Below, one piece after another: positions 35,919 through 50,300 of a stretch of DNA of 64,000 nt. Position 1 is the stretch's first letter, and each line of letters begins with the position of its first letter. The notes below the pieces were generated by a model. That model ran no database searches. It worked only from the letters and a program-made list of their open reading frames with translations, and was not told where the DNA came from. Where the stretch lies: assembly GCA_030770545.1 (NCBI GenBank), contig CM061100.1:1309501-1373500 (forward strand). The letters are read 5' to 3'. Position numbers and translations under genes: made by a program. Source of the stretch: Macropodus opercularis. Lineage: Eukaryota > Chordata > Actinopteri > Anabantiformes > Osphronemidae.

Positions 35919-38221
35919 TTTATTAACAAGTTTATAAAACAGTGATTTAGTTACATAAATAAACTGATCAGTGTATCAAATCCTAGTTTCAACTTCATGA
36001 GCATGTTGACGTGGTTGTACAATCATTTACCTAACAATAAATAAAAGCATAGATTGTTTCTAAAAATAAAAGAGCTACCAACAGAGACAACACTGGGAAA
36101 CACAAATGAGCTTTTAAAGCACAGAATACAGACGGAGCTCGGCTAAAAATTAAGACACTAAAATTGATGCGTGTGGAAAAACGCTTGGTAGTTAAAACTC
36201 CCGTTTGGTTATTTTAAAGCATTAAGACAAGGCAAGAAAAGGCTGTTCTCGTGTGAGGAGTCATCCAGAGTTCAAGAGAAATGAAAAGATGAGTTAAAAC
36301 AACAAAACACAAGCAGAACAGTCCAGACCTCAGCTCAGAGCCTTGTTTTAGGAAGCCTGTGTTTTCCAGCTGCTCCTCCTGGAAACTCTGCTCATAATTT
36401 CCTAAATTTGCTGTTTGTGATTTTTAACAAATAGAAAATTGTTTGATTTCTTAGAAACATTTTTAATTTGTTGCAAACTTAGTTTGATGCTAAAAACTAA
36501 AATGTCTAAAGCAGCGAACCACAATCATGATATTCAATATGCAGCATCTATTTATTTAAATAATAATCAAATCCTGATTTAAATCATGGAATTTTTCCCA
36601 AAACACTATACGAGGTAGCAAACGTTTTGTTTCTACTGATGCAGGAGTCACTTTATACTGCAGAGTAAATTGTGATTTTTTAAATCAAAAGCCTACTAAT
36701 ATAAACTATATTTTATGTTTTGTATTATTAGGGTGAATGTGAAATATAAATACAGTAGCTGTGAAAGGTTGCAGAGCAAACATGTGAACATTTCATGAGT
36801 GAGTTAGATATAATACTTCAGAATTGTTCCTGGAAGTTTTCCATGCTCAGTTTTAACTTGAGGAAATCATTAATTATTGACAACCCCAGTTGTGCTTTGC
36901 TGTGTAGCTCAGCTGCTTCCTCTGCATCCAGGTTGATAATAAAAAGAATAATTTGGAATTTATAGACCTGCAAAATGAAGCATTAACAAACACTTTGCTC
37001 ATTTTTCATTATAATTACAAAGGTCTTTCTATAAAGTATCGCAGCAAACAGCAAAATGAAAGCTTGAATCAAATTATGAGGGAGGTTTCCATAACCTGAG
37101 CCTGAAACCAACTAAATCCTAAAATAAAGCTCCACCCAACGGTCTGTCCTACGCAGCCGATGTCAGAGGCGTCGTTTTGACGCAGCTAAATGTTGCTGCT
37201 CTGTCTCCACAGACGTCCATGTTCTGGAGATACTTCCTGTCTTCTGCAGATCCAACCCAGATGGACTGAGCCCTGGTGCAATGCAAGGCAAACTGTTTGA
37301 GTCCTTCTGATATGTTTCACTTGTTTCTAAAACCAAGAACTGCAGCTTCAAGTATTGTGCCTTACATAGAATATTCTGTCATAAATTAGTTAACATATAC
37401 ATTTTTTTAATATTCAGACATATACTTTCATATATACAAGACAATAAAATGCTTTTGTTCTCTTGTTTGCCTTTTGAAGAGAAATCCCTGAGAATGTACT
37501 GTGTAGCGACAGTTGCCAAGTTTCTAACAAGCACGGTGACAGTTTGTAAAATAAGCACAGGAACGTCGGAGACAACACTGCGTCAGCCCGAAGACGGCAG
37601 AGACAAATGGACCGGTCCTCTCCCTGCGCCGAGCACACGTGAGGACCGGACGGGGAAAGAGTAAAGCTGGATCCTTTAAAGAGGTACTCGTCACTTCAGA
37701 TGGAGTTTCTCCGTTTGGTTTAAAGCCGTGTGTCTTTTCTTTGAGGCTGTGAACGTTGGCTGAGGGAAGTAGGAGGAGTGCAAGGTGGACATGTTGCCAC
37801 TGGGTGGTACAGTATATACTCAGTGGTACTTATGGTCATACGCGTCTCCTTCCATTTTAAACGTGACCTTTAAAACATTTTGCTTCTTTCCTGTAATCTT
37901 GGGCTGCTCACTTATTATTCCACAGCTTTTATAATGACGGAACCTTTGTTCAGCTGAATTGAAACCTCACGCTAGAGTCCAGACGCAAATAGTAGCGCTG
38001 ACAGATGTCAAACAATATTTATGCCAATTTGATTTTATAGCTTATTTTTTTATCCTTCATTAGGTCATAACCATTCAAAATCGGGCAGAGGTTAGTTTCT
38101 TCATCAGTGCTGCACTTTTTACAGCCTTCCTCCTCATAATGTGTTTAATTACTCCAGTCCCCAAATGATGGGAATCAAGTAAAATAGAAGGCAATTGTAT
38201 TTATTTGAAATCTTTTTGTTT
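35919..38221 (-). other. zswim6: Probable zswim6 3' UTR
   Basis: AT-rich and without coding potential directly after the zswim6 stop. Minus-strand AATAAA signals lie at 38200-38205 (only about 17 nt after the stop), 36551-36556 and 35919-35924; another is at 35587-35592. Mammalian ZSWIM6 has a long 3' UTR, so a distal end is preferred, but the true end cannot be fixed from sequence. Confidence 0.35.
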
Positions 38222-39084
38222 TCAACCGAATCTTTCTCTGACAAGCATCATGAGTTTTTTCTTGCCCTTGTATATCTGTTTCAGGTTGTCTATGAACTGT
38301 GTGAACTGGATGTGTCCGTCGTGCGCCATGAGAAACGTGTCTCTGGCTTTGCTAAGGAACTCGATGAACTCGCTGTAGTGGCGTGGACTGATGTGCGTCA
38401 GCCGAGAGTGCGTCGTGTTGATGTAGGCCCCGATCGTGGCGTCCAGTAGCTGCCTGAGTGGAGCCTTGTCCAGAGACATCAGCTTCCCAGTGTTCCTGCG
38501 ATTGTGCAGCGCCACCATGCCTGGCGTCGTCAGCGTGCACCGCCGCAAAATGTCCGACAAGACCGTGGCGCACTTCACGCTCTTCACCACCAGGGGTATG
38601 ACGGCTGCCAGTTCGTTCTTCCCCAGCGAGTGGCTGAGCGCGCAGGCCCAGAGCACGTCGTTGATGGCCGGGTGCGTGTCTTGGTTGTAGCTGAGATTCA
38701 GGTGAGTCATGGCTAATGTTGCTAGTTTGTAGGCCCTCATTGGGTAACCCCGATGCTCCATGTAGCGCGCTATCGTGAACAGCTGCGTGTAGTTCATGCC
38801 TGTGGCAGCGGCGTCCAGTACAATCTGGTAGGCAGTCTCGAAGGCAATGTGGTCCTTCTCGCACAGCGTCAGAGCAGACAGGGCACAGTTTTGCGGGTCC
38901 TTCATGGCACACTGCAGCGCCAGGGTGCGGGCCGAGTTGGCCAGATTCTCCTGCTGATGGCAGTCCAAGTTCATACGAACAATGGTGCTGTTGGACATCA
39001 CTGTGCTGGCCACAACACTGGTGGCTTCAGTAGGCGTGAAGAGAGTGAACCAGCTCTGCATGATGCTGTCCAGCGCAAACACAC
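38222..39084 (-). CDS. zswim6: zswim6 exon 14: C-terminal domain and stop
   Basis: Encodes residues 841-1126 (VFALDSIMQSWF to LMMLVRERFG), the long, extremely conserved helical C-terminal part. The acceptor is CTGTCCAG and the stop TGA is at 38224-38222. The arginine of ISPRHYSEF, 52 residues before the last one, is the position of human Arg1163, altered in acromelic frontonasal dysostosis; here it is the normal arginine. Confidence 0.96.
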
Positions 39085-42000
39085 CTGGACAGAGAGGAAG
39101 AGAAACGGTTAGATGTGGAGACTGGAACGGCTTTGACGTTCCCAGGTTCAGGGTCGGGCACCAGCTAGTTCCCATTTTCTTTGTAGACATATTCCAGTGC
39201 CTCACTGGGTTTCTCCTTAGCTGGACCATTACTTTCCTCTCTTAGTGGGACTGTTTACTTTAATTGGATATTCTGACATCACATGGCCTGGCCCCACTTC
39301 TCAGAAGCAGCTGGCTCGCTCTCAGTGGATCCATTCACACTGCTCACAGGAACAAGGACTCCTTATCAAGCCCCTACATTCACAGCAATCATCTGGGAGG
39401 ACTGGACACGGCTTCCCATCCACGAAATCAGCCTCTGGATTTCAGTAGCCAAGTCCAGACAAGGTGCACTTACTCATCCCAACTGTAATTGGTACCTGCT
39501 GAGGCCTCCACGTCTGTCTTGTGAACCTGGCCTAGTGCCTAGTGCAATATCTGTCCAAATTCATTCAGATCCTTTATGTTATAAGCAACATTTATATTTA
39601 TTAAAGCAACTTACCAACTTCAGTAGCACATGTGACGAGCCATCGCACCATTTCTCTCCTCCGCCAGTTCAAGGTAGACAGGGTCAGTCGCATCACCTGT
39701 AAGAAACGCAACATTAGGTGTGTGTCTGTGTGCGACGCGTGTTTGCTTGTGTTACTGCGAGATGTTTACCTGAAGGCCCAGCTCCAGGGAGACTTTGAGC
39801 AGCGTGATGTCTGGCAGGCTGTCCATGAGAGTGGAGATTTTGAAGGCGTCCTGGGCCAGTTTGAAGATGTGGGATGAGGAGTGGATGTTCTTCTGGATGG
39901 ACTCTAACACTGTTTGTAGCCTACGTGCGTCACCTGGACATACAAACACACGCAGGTAAAACAACTAACAGGTGTTTTGTCTTTTACTAAAACAATGTTC
40001 CCAGTCCTGCTAGCGCAACACCTGATGGGTAAAACAACGGCTGACTCTCTCTAGACTGAGACAACGATCAGACTCGTACCTTTAGCAGCAGTGAGCATGG
40101 TGGAGGCCAGTTCACACTGTTGGGTCTCTATGTGGCTGAGAGTGAACCAGCGAGGGTAGCGGTTCGGCACCACCGACACCATATGATGAGGCCGGGACAG
40201 GTCACCGGAGGCGGCCGTGGACTCGAGGACCGGCAGCCTGAGGACGGTCAAGAAGGTAGGTAAGCTACGCTTCAGATTTACACACCATCAAACCAAAGGG
40301 ATTTAATTTGAGTGAGAGGAAAGAAAGTGACCAGCATGGATTTATTATTCACTCTGTTTCAGCACAGTTGAATTATTTAGGAGTATTCCAACAAAATTAG
40401 GTTTTGCCATTAAGCAGCGCCCCAGTTAGCTCCTAAACCTGCTTCTCTCATCCTTTTTCTCCACGTTGGTGACGGGACGTTCCACTCACCTCATGGCTCT
40501 CAGTGCAATTTTATACGCCAGTTCGGCATCGTGAGGTAGCAGCGAGGTGAAGAGATATTTGGCAAACGTGTGCATGGGGACACTTTCTCTGTAGAGTATT
40601 TCCCCCAGACCACTGTAGGGACCAGCTGGAAGAAACCACACAACACAGTCACATGACGATCGAACCCAGAGACGCATCAGTGCAAACTGTCACTGAGGTA
40701 GGTTCTCAGTCTGTCTAATGTCAGGCCAGTTTACCAGTATTTTGGTATCTGAAACAAGTGTCAAATAATATTTGTTGTTAATGACCAGGTCTCACCCTCT
40801 AGCAGGTAAACGGCTTGTTTCCGGAAGATCTTCACCAACGAGTCCAAACTGACTTCTTGAAGCTTGGCCAGAAGCTGCTCTTCATTGCGACACACTTTCT
40901 CCTGTGCGTAGAGGCCGTCTGGCATCACCCTCTGCTGCCCTAAACCCACCAGAGCCGTCTCTACCGCCAGCGACACGAACGACTCTCCTTCCTCCAGGAA
41001 ACACTGCACCGGGAAAACGGCGTGCTCCGCCCTCCTGCCTGGACCCAAGGAGCCTGCAGGTGAAAGGAGACGGGGGTTACGTCCTGAACCAGGCATCAGA
41101 GGCCTGAACGGGTAGCAGCCTCGGTAAGAGGCTTCCTGACCACACGCTGTACTAAGACGTGTTGTTGCTCTGGAATTTCCGTATTAGTGCTAAAAACAGG
41201 GGCCGTTACATAGGAAAGATGCGAGAGGCTCACGCGACAGGAAGTTGCCTGCAGCTGTAGGTGAGTTGAGTTCACTGCACTCAAATGCTCACATTTCCAG
41301 TTTAGTGTTTTGAGGAAGACCAGAGTCCTGCTTTAAATGGACTGTGCTGAAACCATTTGATAAGAACCTCAGAACTGACTAAAGATCCACTAAAATGCTA
41401 CGGACTCTCCTCCCTGCAGAGAGAGGACGTAGAGGAAAATGTTCCCTTTGGGCTAAGTATTGATAAATCTATTGATCTATTTGTTCACTCTAGTGTTCCT
41501 TCCTTACAGCGTGTGTTCTCCTGAGGATGCTAATCATGCGTTTTAATGGCTTAATGATGTCTTCAGACCTCGGAGTTCATCCCAGGAGAGTAAACAATCC
41601 TGATATTCTGTCTCTCTTTTCCAGCTACAGTATGTTGAAATCCGTCTGAGTTGTCTGCATAATTAATGCATTTTAATTGGAGTGTTTTTCCTGCTACATT
41701 TCTTATTCATAAGCTGTTATTGGAGGATAACTGGAGGCCAATCAGCACGTCTGTCATCGTTGCTGATTGCAACCTGAGGGTCTGCAGCTCTGACAGGAAG
41801 ACGACGTTCCTGGCACGTGTTCTCTTTTAGCTTCTTCTACTCCACCACAAATCTGGCTACTTTTCAGCTGATATTAAATGACACACTAAAATAAACAGTC
41901 TCTCTAAAACCTGTCCCTCGTGGCTTTGAATGTTCTTTGTCCAAATGTTGTGTACTTGTTTTTCCCGTGTACCTGAGGCTGTGGCTCTGTCCTCGCTGCC

Positions 42001-45000
42001 CTGACCGACCTCCATCAGGGTGCTGAACAGTGTTCCGATGGGGTCCAGGGGGTGGCCCACCCAGCCCTCCAGGTTGGTGACGGACGTTACGCCTTTATGG
42101 AGCAGCTCTGCAGTAACACGCATACTGTTAGCAACGTGTTTCTGCCCACAACTTTAAAACGCTGCTGGAAGCTAAACGGACCTTTTTTGTGATTGCGGAA
42201 GAACTCCAGCTGCTTCTGCTGCTGCCGCCTCAGTGTGTTGACTATGGCGATGGCCAGCCTGAGTGCTTCCTTGGGGTAACCGTGTGATCTGAGGGCGTCC
42301 ACTCGGGCACATGCCGTGGGAACGTGCTCTGCGTGACACAAAAGACATCATTTCCTGAGCCTGTTCTTTTGTTTTGACTTTGGTCTTCCCAACCACATGC
42401 GCCCGTCGCCTCACCGTGCCACAGGGGCCACCCTCGGGCGTCGAAGAGGGAGCTGTTGAGGTTGTCATGGTAACAGTAGTTCGTGTAGTGGTCCTCGGTG
42501 ATTATGTGCTGCAGGTGGGGGTCCTGCCAGTGCAGGTCACAGGCCTCGATCGCTCGTGTGAACACGGTCCGGTGAGGCCGGGTCAGTGAATCTGAGAGGA
42601 GAGCACAAAGCGTGTTGGACGGAGGAGGGTCAACGACAGCAACGGCCGGTGGTTGAAGAGACTTCAAATACTTTTCATATATTCAGCAAAACATTTGCTA
42701 ATACACAATTATTTGATTAAACCAATGTTTTGTCAGTATCGTAATCGCACTGACGTTGAGCTGCAAACAGCACTGAACGGAGAAAAGGTGTCTGAGCAGA
42801 ACCTGCTACGTCCAGCGAGACTGATGGAAGCAGAGAGACAAGATAAAAGCGGGTGACGTCTCTGCTTCAGATGGGTGTCATCTCACCTGGGTTGCCCGGG
42901 GGACCCTGGGGCAGAGCGTTGGTCAGGTTGGGCAGCTCGCTGCCATGGTTACCATCCTCCAATGGGCAGACGTCCACGCCGCTCCACCTGCGAAGCTGTC
43001 GGAGCCAGAACCCTTTCTGTTCGGGTTTACAGTGAGGGTTCAGCACGATGCACATCCACAGGGCCCCTAAACACACACAGTTAAAATTACCCATAAATCA
43101 TCAGCGTGCTTCTATGCATCTGCTGTTTCTATCTATACGCTTCGTCCTCTGTCTCTTTGTTAAAGGCTGCAAAGATGCAAAGCAACAGCATCTAAACAGA
43201 GACAGACGAGGAAGAAGCTGGAAGCGGGAGAAATCGGTCCGAGGTGGAACCTAAGTGATGTTACCTTACTATGGACTAAGAGAAGCTGAATCATCTGACA
43301 TTAAAAGCGAAGGGTGAGCAGCGGTGGCCACGGCCCGATACATCCCACACTGAACAGCATTTCTCAAGTTATTATAAGCGATGGATTAGCTTCAGCTTCT
43401 CCTTTGTTTCTCTTTTGTTTTGCAGGAAACAAATATAAGGTTACAAAAGTGAAACTGATGAGAGAAAATATTTGATTGCTGACTTCAGCCTCTCAGTTAA
43501 TATTTTCATGTGGAACCTTGAAGAACCAATGACCATGAATGTCTGCACCAAATTTCACTGTACATTTACAGGTTTCATCCTCTGTGAAACATGTCAACAA
43601 CGTACACGTGATTAAGAGTCAATACTGGTAAAGTCTGCTATTACTTCTTCTGCAGCTGCAATTATACAAGCGTATAATCAAGACTTTTTTTAAATGACTG
43701 TAAAATGTTCAGCTTTTTGTGCTCTATGTATTTTCAGTTTTAAACCAATTCATATATGCATGTGGTTGCACAAAGCGTTAATATATATCTAGCACTTTGT
43801 TTTGTGTAACGTGACGTTTGATCTGCACACTGTGAACCCATCCTGTGTTTGTACCTAGCTCGTCCCACAGCTGTCTGTACTTGTCAGTCATGGCGGTTCC
43901 CTGTTGCCTCCACAGCGCCAGCCTGGGGTCTCCCATGAACTGCTCTGTGATCAGCGATAACATGCGAGCTCCGTTAGAGTCCCTCATCTTCAGCATCTCT
44001 CTCACCTGCAGGGAGCAGACACAGGTGCATTTTGGGTAAATGGCTTTACAGCAGAGAGACGGTAGCATGGACAGAACCAGGAAGGAATGGAGCCGCTGCG
44101 AGGGCCGTTACCTTGCTGAACAGTAAGTTGAGCTGCTTTCCCGACCCGTGGTACCCGCCCTGCGAGAGAAACAGTTTGACCTGTTCCTGAACCTGTTCCT
44201 CGTCCAGATGCCAACAGTTCTCATCGTCCACGCTGGCCCCCGCCGTCGGATCAGGAGCTCCTGCACCGAGCAGCAGAACTAGATCACCAACAACACCCAA
44301 CTGTACAGGTTGTCATTTTCCAGTTCGCTATCAAAGTACCAGAGTAGAGGAAAAAGCTCTGCTTCTGTTGCAGAAAAACTTTAAGTAGCAGCAAACAAAG
44401 GTGAGGTTCACGTTTAGAAATCTTCTCAGGGAGGAGCACAAGTGAATAAACCTGCATCAGCATATAATTCACCTTTAGCATTGATGCATTAATGTTCTGC
44501 TGTCTCAGCTTAAACACTGATCAATATCACACCAGCATACGAGTGAAAGGCTCATCCCACATTTTAACGCTAAACACGTGTCACTGGGGATTAAATCCAT
44601 CACAGACAGGGAAAAACGCTCCAATCCACAGGAAAGCGGCTCAGATATCTGTATATACATGTACACAGCATTTCTACCACTGTACACAATCAGATTAGGT
44701 TTCAGAATAATTTAAAAATGTGTATATGTACACAGACACGAAGAGGGAACATTACATAAACTAGAACAAGTGTGACTACAACAGACACACACATGCTGCA
44801 GATCTGCCATCAACACAACACACACACTTCAAGCAAAGTGTGCGTCAGTGTCACAGTCACCAAGAATTCCAACAAATTTAATAACCAGTTAAATGCTTCA
44901 GTCATCGCTCATCAGAATCGAATATTCTGGCTGGATATTGCACATATTTTGGGAAATGGTTGTGAGTAGTTATGACTCAGTGTTTTACAGTAATTATGAA

Positions 45001-47315
45001 TCATCACAATCCCTGATCTACTGTAAATGTGCAAACCACTTATACAACTAACAACACTGTCTCCACGCGGGTATGACAGAAGCTCCTCCTCCTCCTAAAG
45101 GGTGGAAAAAGCTCGAGATCTTTCCTGGTTTTTACTTCAATCATGCTACAAGCTGCGACGCAGTCACAGTGTAAATACTCCTCAGCTCCCTCCAGAGACG
45201 ACGCCTCCACTCACCGTGGACCTGGTTGATTTCAGAGTTCTGCGACAGGATTTCGTCCGCCAGCTTCTGAGCCGTCGGCAGAACCTCCGTGTGATGCACG
45301 GTGATCAGATACTGCACGAACTTCTGCAGCTGATCCCGGTTCATCTGGAAGAGAGTCTCTGAGATGGGCAGGCGCAGTTTGACCTGCTCTGGCTTTCGTA
45401 TTCGGTACAGAGCGAGTGCGACGACGTGGGCGCAGTAGAAAATGTCCTTGTTGCCGCAGCTGCAGGTCACAGCTGTGATTTTGCATCGGTCGAAGCTGAC
45501 GCTCACGCTGAAGAGCAGCTCCGGCTCTGAGGACGTGGCTGGTTCCCTTACTGTGCCGCTGAGGTGAAACCCTGAAGAGGAACAGAAAATCATTATTATT
45601 CATCTGAACCTACATTAAAAAAATGCATCTTCGCAAATGAGTCATTTCTATCTTCACACCTCTGTACAAATGTCCTCTTTGTACGCTCTAACGAGATTGA
45701 TTCTTTGGCTCAACCTGTGGTGCCTCCGGTCAGGAAAACGGCAGGAAGGCGAGCGTAAAGACCCAAATTCCCTGGTTTCCTTGTCATTTCCCTTCCAGTG
45801 CAGAGAAGCGTGCTTAACAAAAACTTAAACTGAAAACTTCTGAATTTTCAGAGCTAGACAATGGAAGCTTGGCTTCCATTTTAAAAATGCTCAGTGATCG
45901 AACCCTTCACGTGTTTTGATAAATACACACCGTTTGCTTGTAGGTATTTTTACGTGAATATTACCAAATAATCTAATTCATTCTTTTTAGTACTGCGTTA
46001 TACTGAAAGACTGTTTTGCTGTGTAGGTGATCAAAAGTTTAAAACGTTGACAAAATAAAAGCCGTCGCCAAATATTAACTGGAAACTGTATGAGCCGTCA
46101 GAAAGAAAGCGCCAACACACGGGCTGAATATTGCATCAGTCCAGACGATCGCTCGAGATGACTGTGCAGCTAATTCATTATGACTACGGTTCTTCTATAA
46201 TTACCAGAAGTGTGTGTGTGTGACTGGTTTAACAGCGTAAACGGCCACATTACCAATCAAATAACGGTTCGTTGGGTTTACAACAGGAACAAAGACGATG
46301 TTCAGAAGATAAGAGCGACTTCAACAAACGTTCGGTCTGGTTTAAACTTGTGACGTCCAGCACTGGCCAGTGGGCAGGAAAGCGAAGACTTTTCACCTAG
46401 AGATCGTCACCAAGGAAACGAGCACCGAAGCCAGGATAAAGTTCCAGAGTCTGTCACACAGGTTACGGCTCAGGAGAGTGAAGTCATCATCATCATCATC
46501 ATCTTCCTCCAATCATAAGTGTGACGTTTATAAACAATGCAAATGTTGAGAACCACATGAAGGTGACGATGTTCTGCAAAAACCGAGGGAACGTTTCACT
46601 CAAATGTTCCATACGTGCGGGTTTTCCACTGACAGAAAACAGATTCCTGACAAGTGTTTTTAGAGTAGAACAGGAACCGATGTTTAGCCGACCAGGTCAA
46701 ACACACGCAGCCTGTGTCAACAGGACGGATCTGGGAGAATTCTGCCTGGACCGTCATCTACTGGCAGAGCGGCTCATCTTGTATCACACGCTGGGACGTC
46801 AGGTCTCTGCTTTATTCAGTTCTCACACGAGACGGCTGCCACATGGCTGACACACATCTCCCCTCCGCCAGGTGGAAGATCGTTGTAAACAGTAGGTGTT
46901 TGTCTGCGTGTGGTGGAGCTGTGTAATACCGAACAGAGCGAAAACAGAGGAGGCGGGAGCAGAACCAGACAATATCTGAGAGCGAAACCTACACAGAAAT
47001 AGCGAAAACGCCGTTTGAGCTCTTACTGCTGCTTTTCCTGCCGTGCAGACAGGACACACAAGCGTGCGAGCTCGCACTTTACTCCGCCACAAGTCCACAT
47101 CCTGCCTCCAGCGCGCATAACGATGCGGGGCTCTCCGCTCCGTGGCCCTGCCCCGGTCGAGCCTGGCCTGCAGCTGAACCAGTGACGTAACAGAAAGAGA
47201 GAGTAGCTGCAGGAGGAGGAGGCTGGAAAAATCGGTATGCCCTCAGCTGAGTGTGAGGAGTGTGTGCTTGGCAGCGAGCCAGAGCCCTGAGCTCAGCACT
47301 CTGTAATGCACTTCC

Positions 47316-47350
<35 letters not shown>

Positions 47351-50300
47351 CACAGCTTGCATAATCCAGCTCTGTGCACAGCATAGCAACCAAACTTAAC
47401 TCCTTCACTCCCAACACAGCAGCGGCCGCGTTCTGCAACTTTACCTGAAAAACCAAGCAGCAAAAGCTAAAGCTGACTCATCACCTTCATGAACAGAATC
47501 CAGAACAAGGCCACGTAAGAACAGAGCTCAAAGGATCAGCAACGGCACAGATCAGCCGGGTTCTGACCCGAACCAGCTCCCGCAGCTCAGGCTAAACATG
47601 GATCCCTACACTGTGACGGCTCTGAATGTAAATGCACCCAACTGTCTGGCACTAATACAATTATTTGTTCTAAAATGAATATTACATGATCAAAACTTGG
47701 ATCTCAATCCAACATCTAAGCCGGTCCTACGCTCAACTGAAGGCTCTTTATTACCTTCTAGTATCTGTTGAACTCCCTCCACTGCTTTTTCTGAAACCCT
47801 GATAATACGCTGGCCCTGACACCGAGGTTTATCACTTCACCTAATTAAGCCTGCGGTTGTCAACTTAAGCCTCTGTAGGTGGGGGCAAAAACGGGGGTGT
47901 GAGCCGGGACGTTAGCCTGTGAAAGAGCAGCGGCTCGGCTCCCCGCTGAGCTCGGCCTGAGGAGACCTTCACGCCAGAGGCTGCGCTACGTGGCCCGGTG
48001 CAGCGGCGGCTGCAGGGGGTCGTGCTCAGCTACGTGGCCGCAGCCTTCATTTAACAGCACACAAAAGCCAGACAGCCCCTTCCTCTCCCCTCCCCCTCAA
48101 TCGCGCTACATTAAACACAAGCCTACGCACCAGCCATCCATCGAGTCGGCTCAGCCAAAGCCGGCGGCCACTCGGCCGTGGCGAGAGCTTCTCGGCCAAG
48201 GTGTGCTTTGTCTTTGTGAGCGCGCTTCTGATGACAATGAGGAACCTAATCTGTCAGCCGTGGAGATGCAGAGGCACGTCTGGGGCTGTAGGAAGGAGAG
48301 GTAAACATCACGGTGCGCTGATAAGCCTCCGTCCTCCACCGGGTTCAGACCAGCCTCCCGCAGCGCTTACGCGACTTTTACGCTGCTGTTGCTGAGGCCG
48401 ACTGATTCCTGCGACCGTGCGCACAATTAAAACGCACGAGAGTCCGGACGAAACGCGTCTCTGGCCATTGATTGGATCGTTCATCACCATGGTAACGCAT
48501 TCCAATTACGTGAAACTGGGTGTCTGCAGTTTTCACCTAATTAAATCTTTACATTTAATTACAGGGCACAGGTCCAGGGGCCCAGGCAGCAGAGGCCCAC
48601 ACGTGTATGTCTGAGCGATGACGTACCTGGTTACAAAGGTTAAAGAATCGAATTGAAGACAGACAAGATGAGCACAAAGAAACAAGCAACGTAAGGAGGC
48701 TGCTCGAAGTAAACTCAAAATAAGCCAATGTTAGGACGTTAGCGCATTTAACCTACAAATAAAGAGACACCACACAACTAAACTACACAGAAAACAATTC
48801 AACTGTGCCTAAATGAATCACTAAGGACATGAAACACAACCAAGAGCTGGCTTTGAATTAGAATTACCAAGAGAATATGTAGACACCAATATGTCAAAGA
48901 CAACAGAGAAGGAAATGACCACAACATACTATATACAATTAACGTTTACGTCAACACAAAGCTACCAAAAGCAGATTTAAACCAGGAAGTAACAAAACCA
49001 CAAAAACAGCCAGAATGTGACCTCTAAGATGTACATCAACCACGAACAGACACAACAACCGCAAATGTAGGACGGAGACAAATCAACTGCGCTGCTTCTG
49101 TTTTTGGGGGTTCAGAGCACGGCCCACTGGGCTCGGAGCCACTTCCCCATAAAGTGTCGCTGCTGTGGCTCCGTGCGAACTCGAAATGAGGTCAATGAGG
49201 ATTTGAGTTAACTGGGTCAATCTTTGTCCCTCTTAAGCAACAGGGACCAGCTTCTTACAGTGTGAACACACTAATCAATGCTCCGTGTGTTTACACTGTA
49301 GATACGTGGACGCTCAGACACCTGAACAACGACGGATTTAATTAACCGGATATGTCCGTCTTCCCCTCGGCCAGCACTGACATTACAAACGTCACTATAA
49401 TACTACGAGGAGGAAGGAGTTCTCTTTGACCCAGGGGACAGAAATTCCTCTGCTGCCCTCATCTCCCAGCCTAATAAAAATGCGACTGTGGCAGAAATGT
49501 GCGTCTAATTGCTGCCACCGCTCCAACGAGGCCCGTCTGGCCTGCGCTCAGAGAAATGACTCAGCCCGTGAGTAAGAGGAGCGAGATGAGCCTCTTAACC
49601 GTAGACGCGCACCAGTACGAAAACCTGTCAGTGGTTTATAGCCGAGCAGAAAGCAGCAGCGCTAACATTACAACAGCCATCAAAGCCCCCACTGGCTGAA
49701 GATGGGATGCAGGCGTCACATGCGACAGATGAGTTTAGTTCAGCCATTGGTAGAGTAAAACCTGTAGCCACTGGAACCAGCTGTGATTCTGGGTCAGTGC
49801 TTGAATAACATTTGTCTAATAATTGCGGCAGCTCTGTCAGGAAGTAAAAGGAAAAGCAGCTGTAACTGAGAGCAGAGGTTAGAGCCTCAGGACACTTCCT
49901 GCAGCTGACTGAGCTGTTCTGAGTCCACGGGGAAGTTACTTAGTAATTCAGCCTCGGTTTTAATGGACCGCTGAAACAAACCAACGCAGAACGACGTGCG
50001 AGTGAGACGCCCACCTGAGCTGGTGACTGATCGCTCTCTCTCTCCGTTTGCTTGTGGCTGTCCTGATATCTGTGACAACCAACAAACACACGATCTCAAC
50101 CTCTCTGCACTTCTACGTCACACTGTTAAGACGAATAACGGCCATTAGAGGTTTGCCAAGCTTCCATAGGGACAGAAGAGGATTTCCTCTTTTCTGCCTT
50201 TCCCCCTCACATTTAAAAGCATTTGTGTGAGTGCTATGTTCCCACAGCGCTGAGTGAAAGTCATTTGTTTAGCCTCTGAGGACCATCAGCAGACCAGCCA

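Noticed and set aside
38352..38912. 186-codon minus-strand frame within zswim6 exon 14
   Set aside because: It is the same strand in another frame. The conserved ZSWIM6 frame covers it completely.
40688..40710. let-7-like words (TGAGGTAGGTT) in a zswim6 intron
   Set aside because: The core TGAGGTAGTAGG is not present and no hairpin partner was seen.
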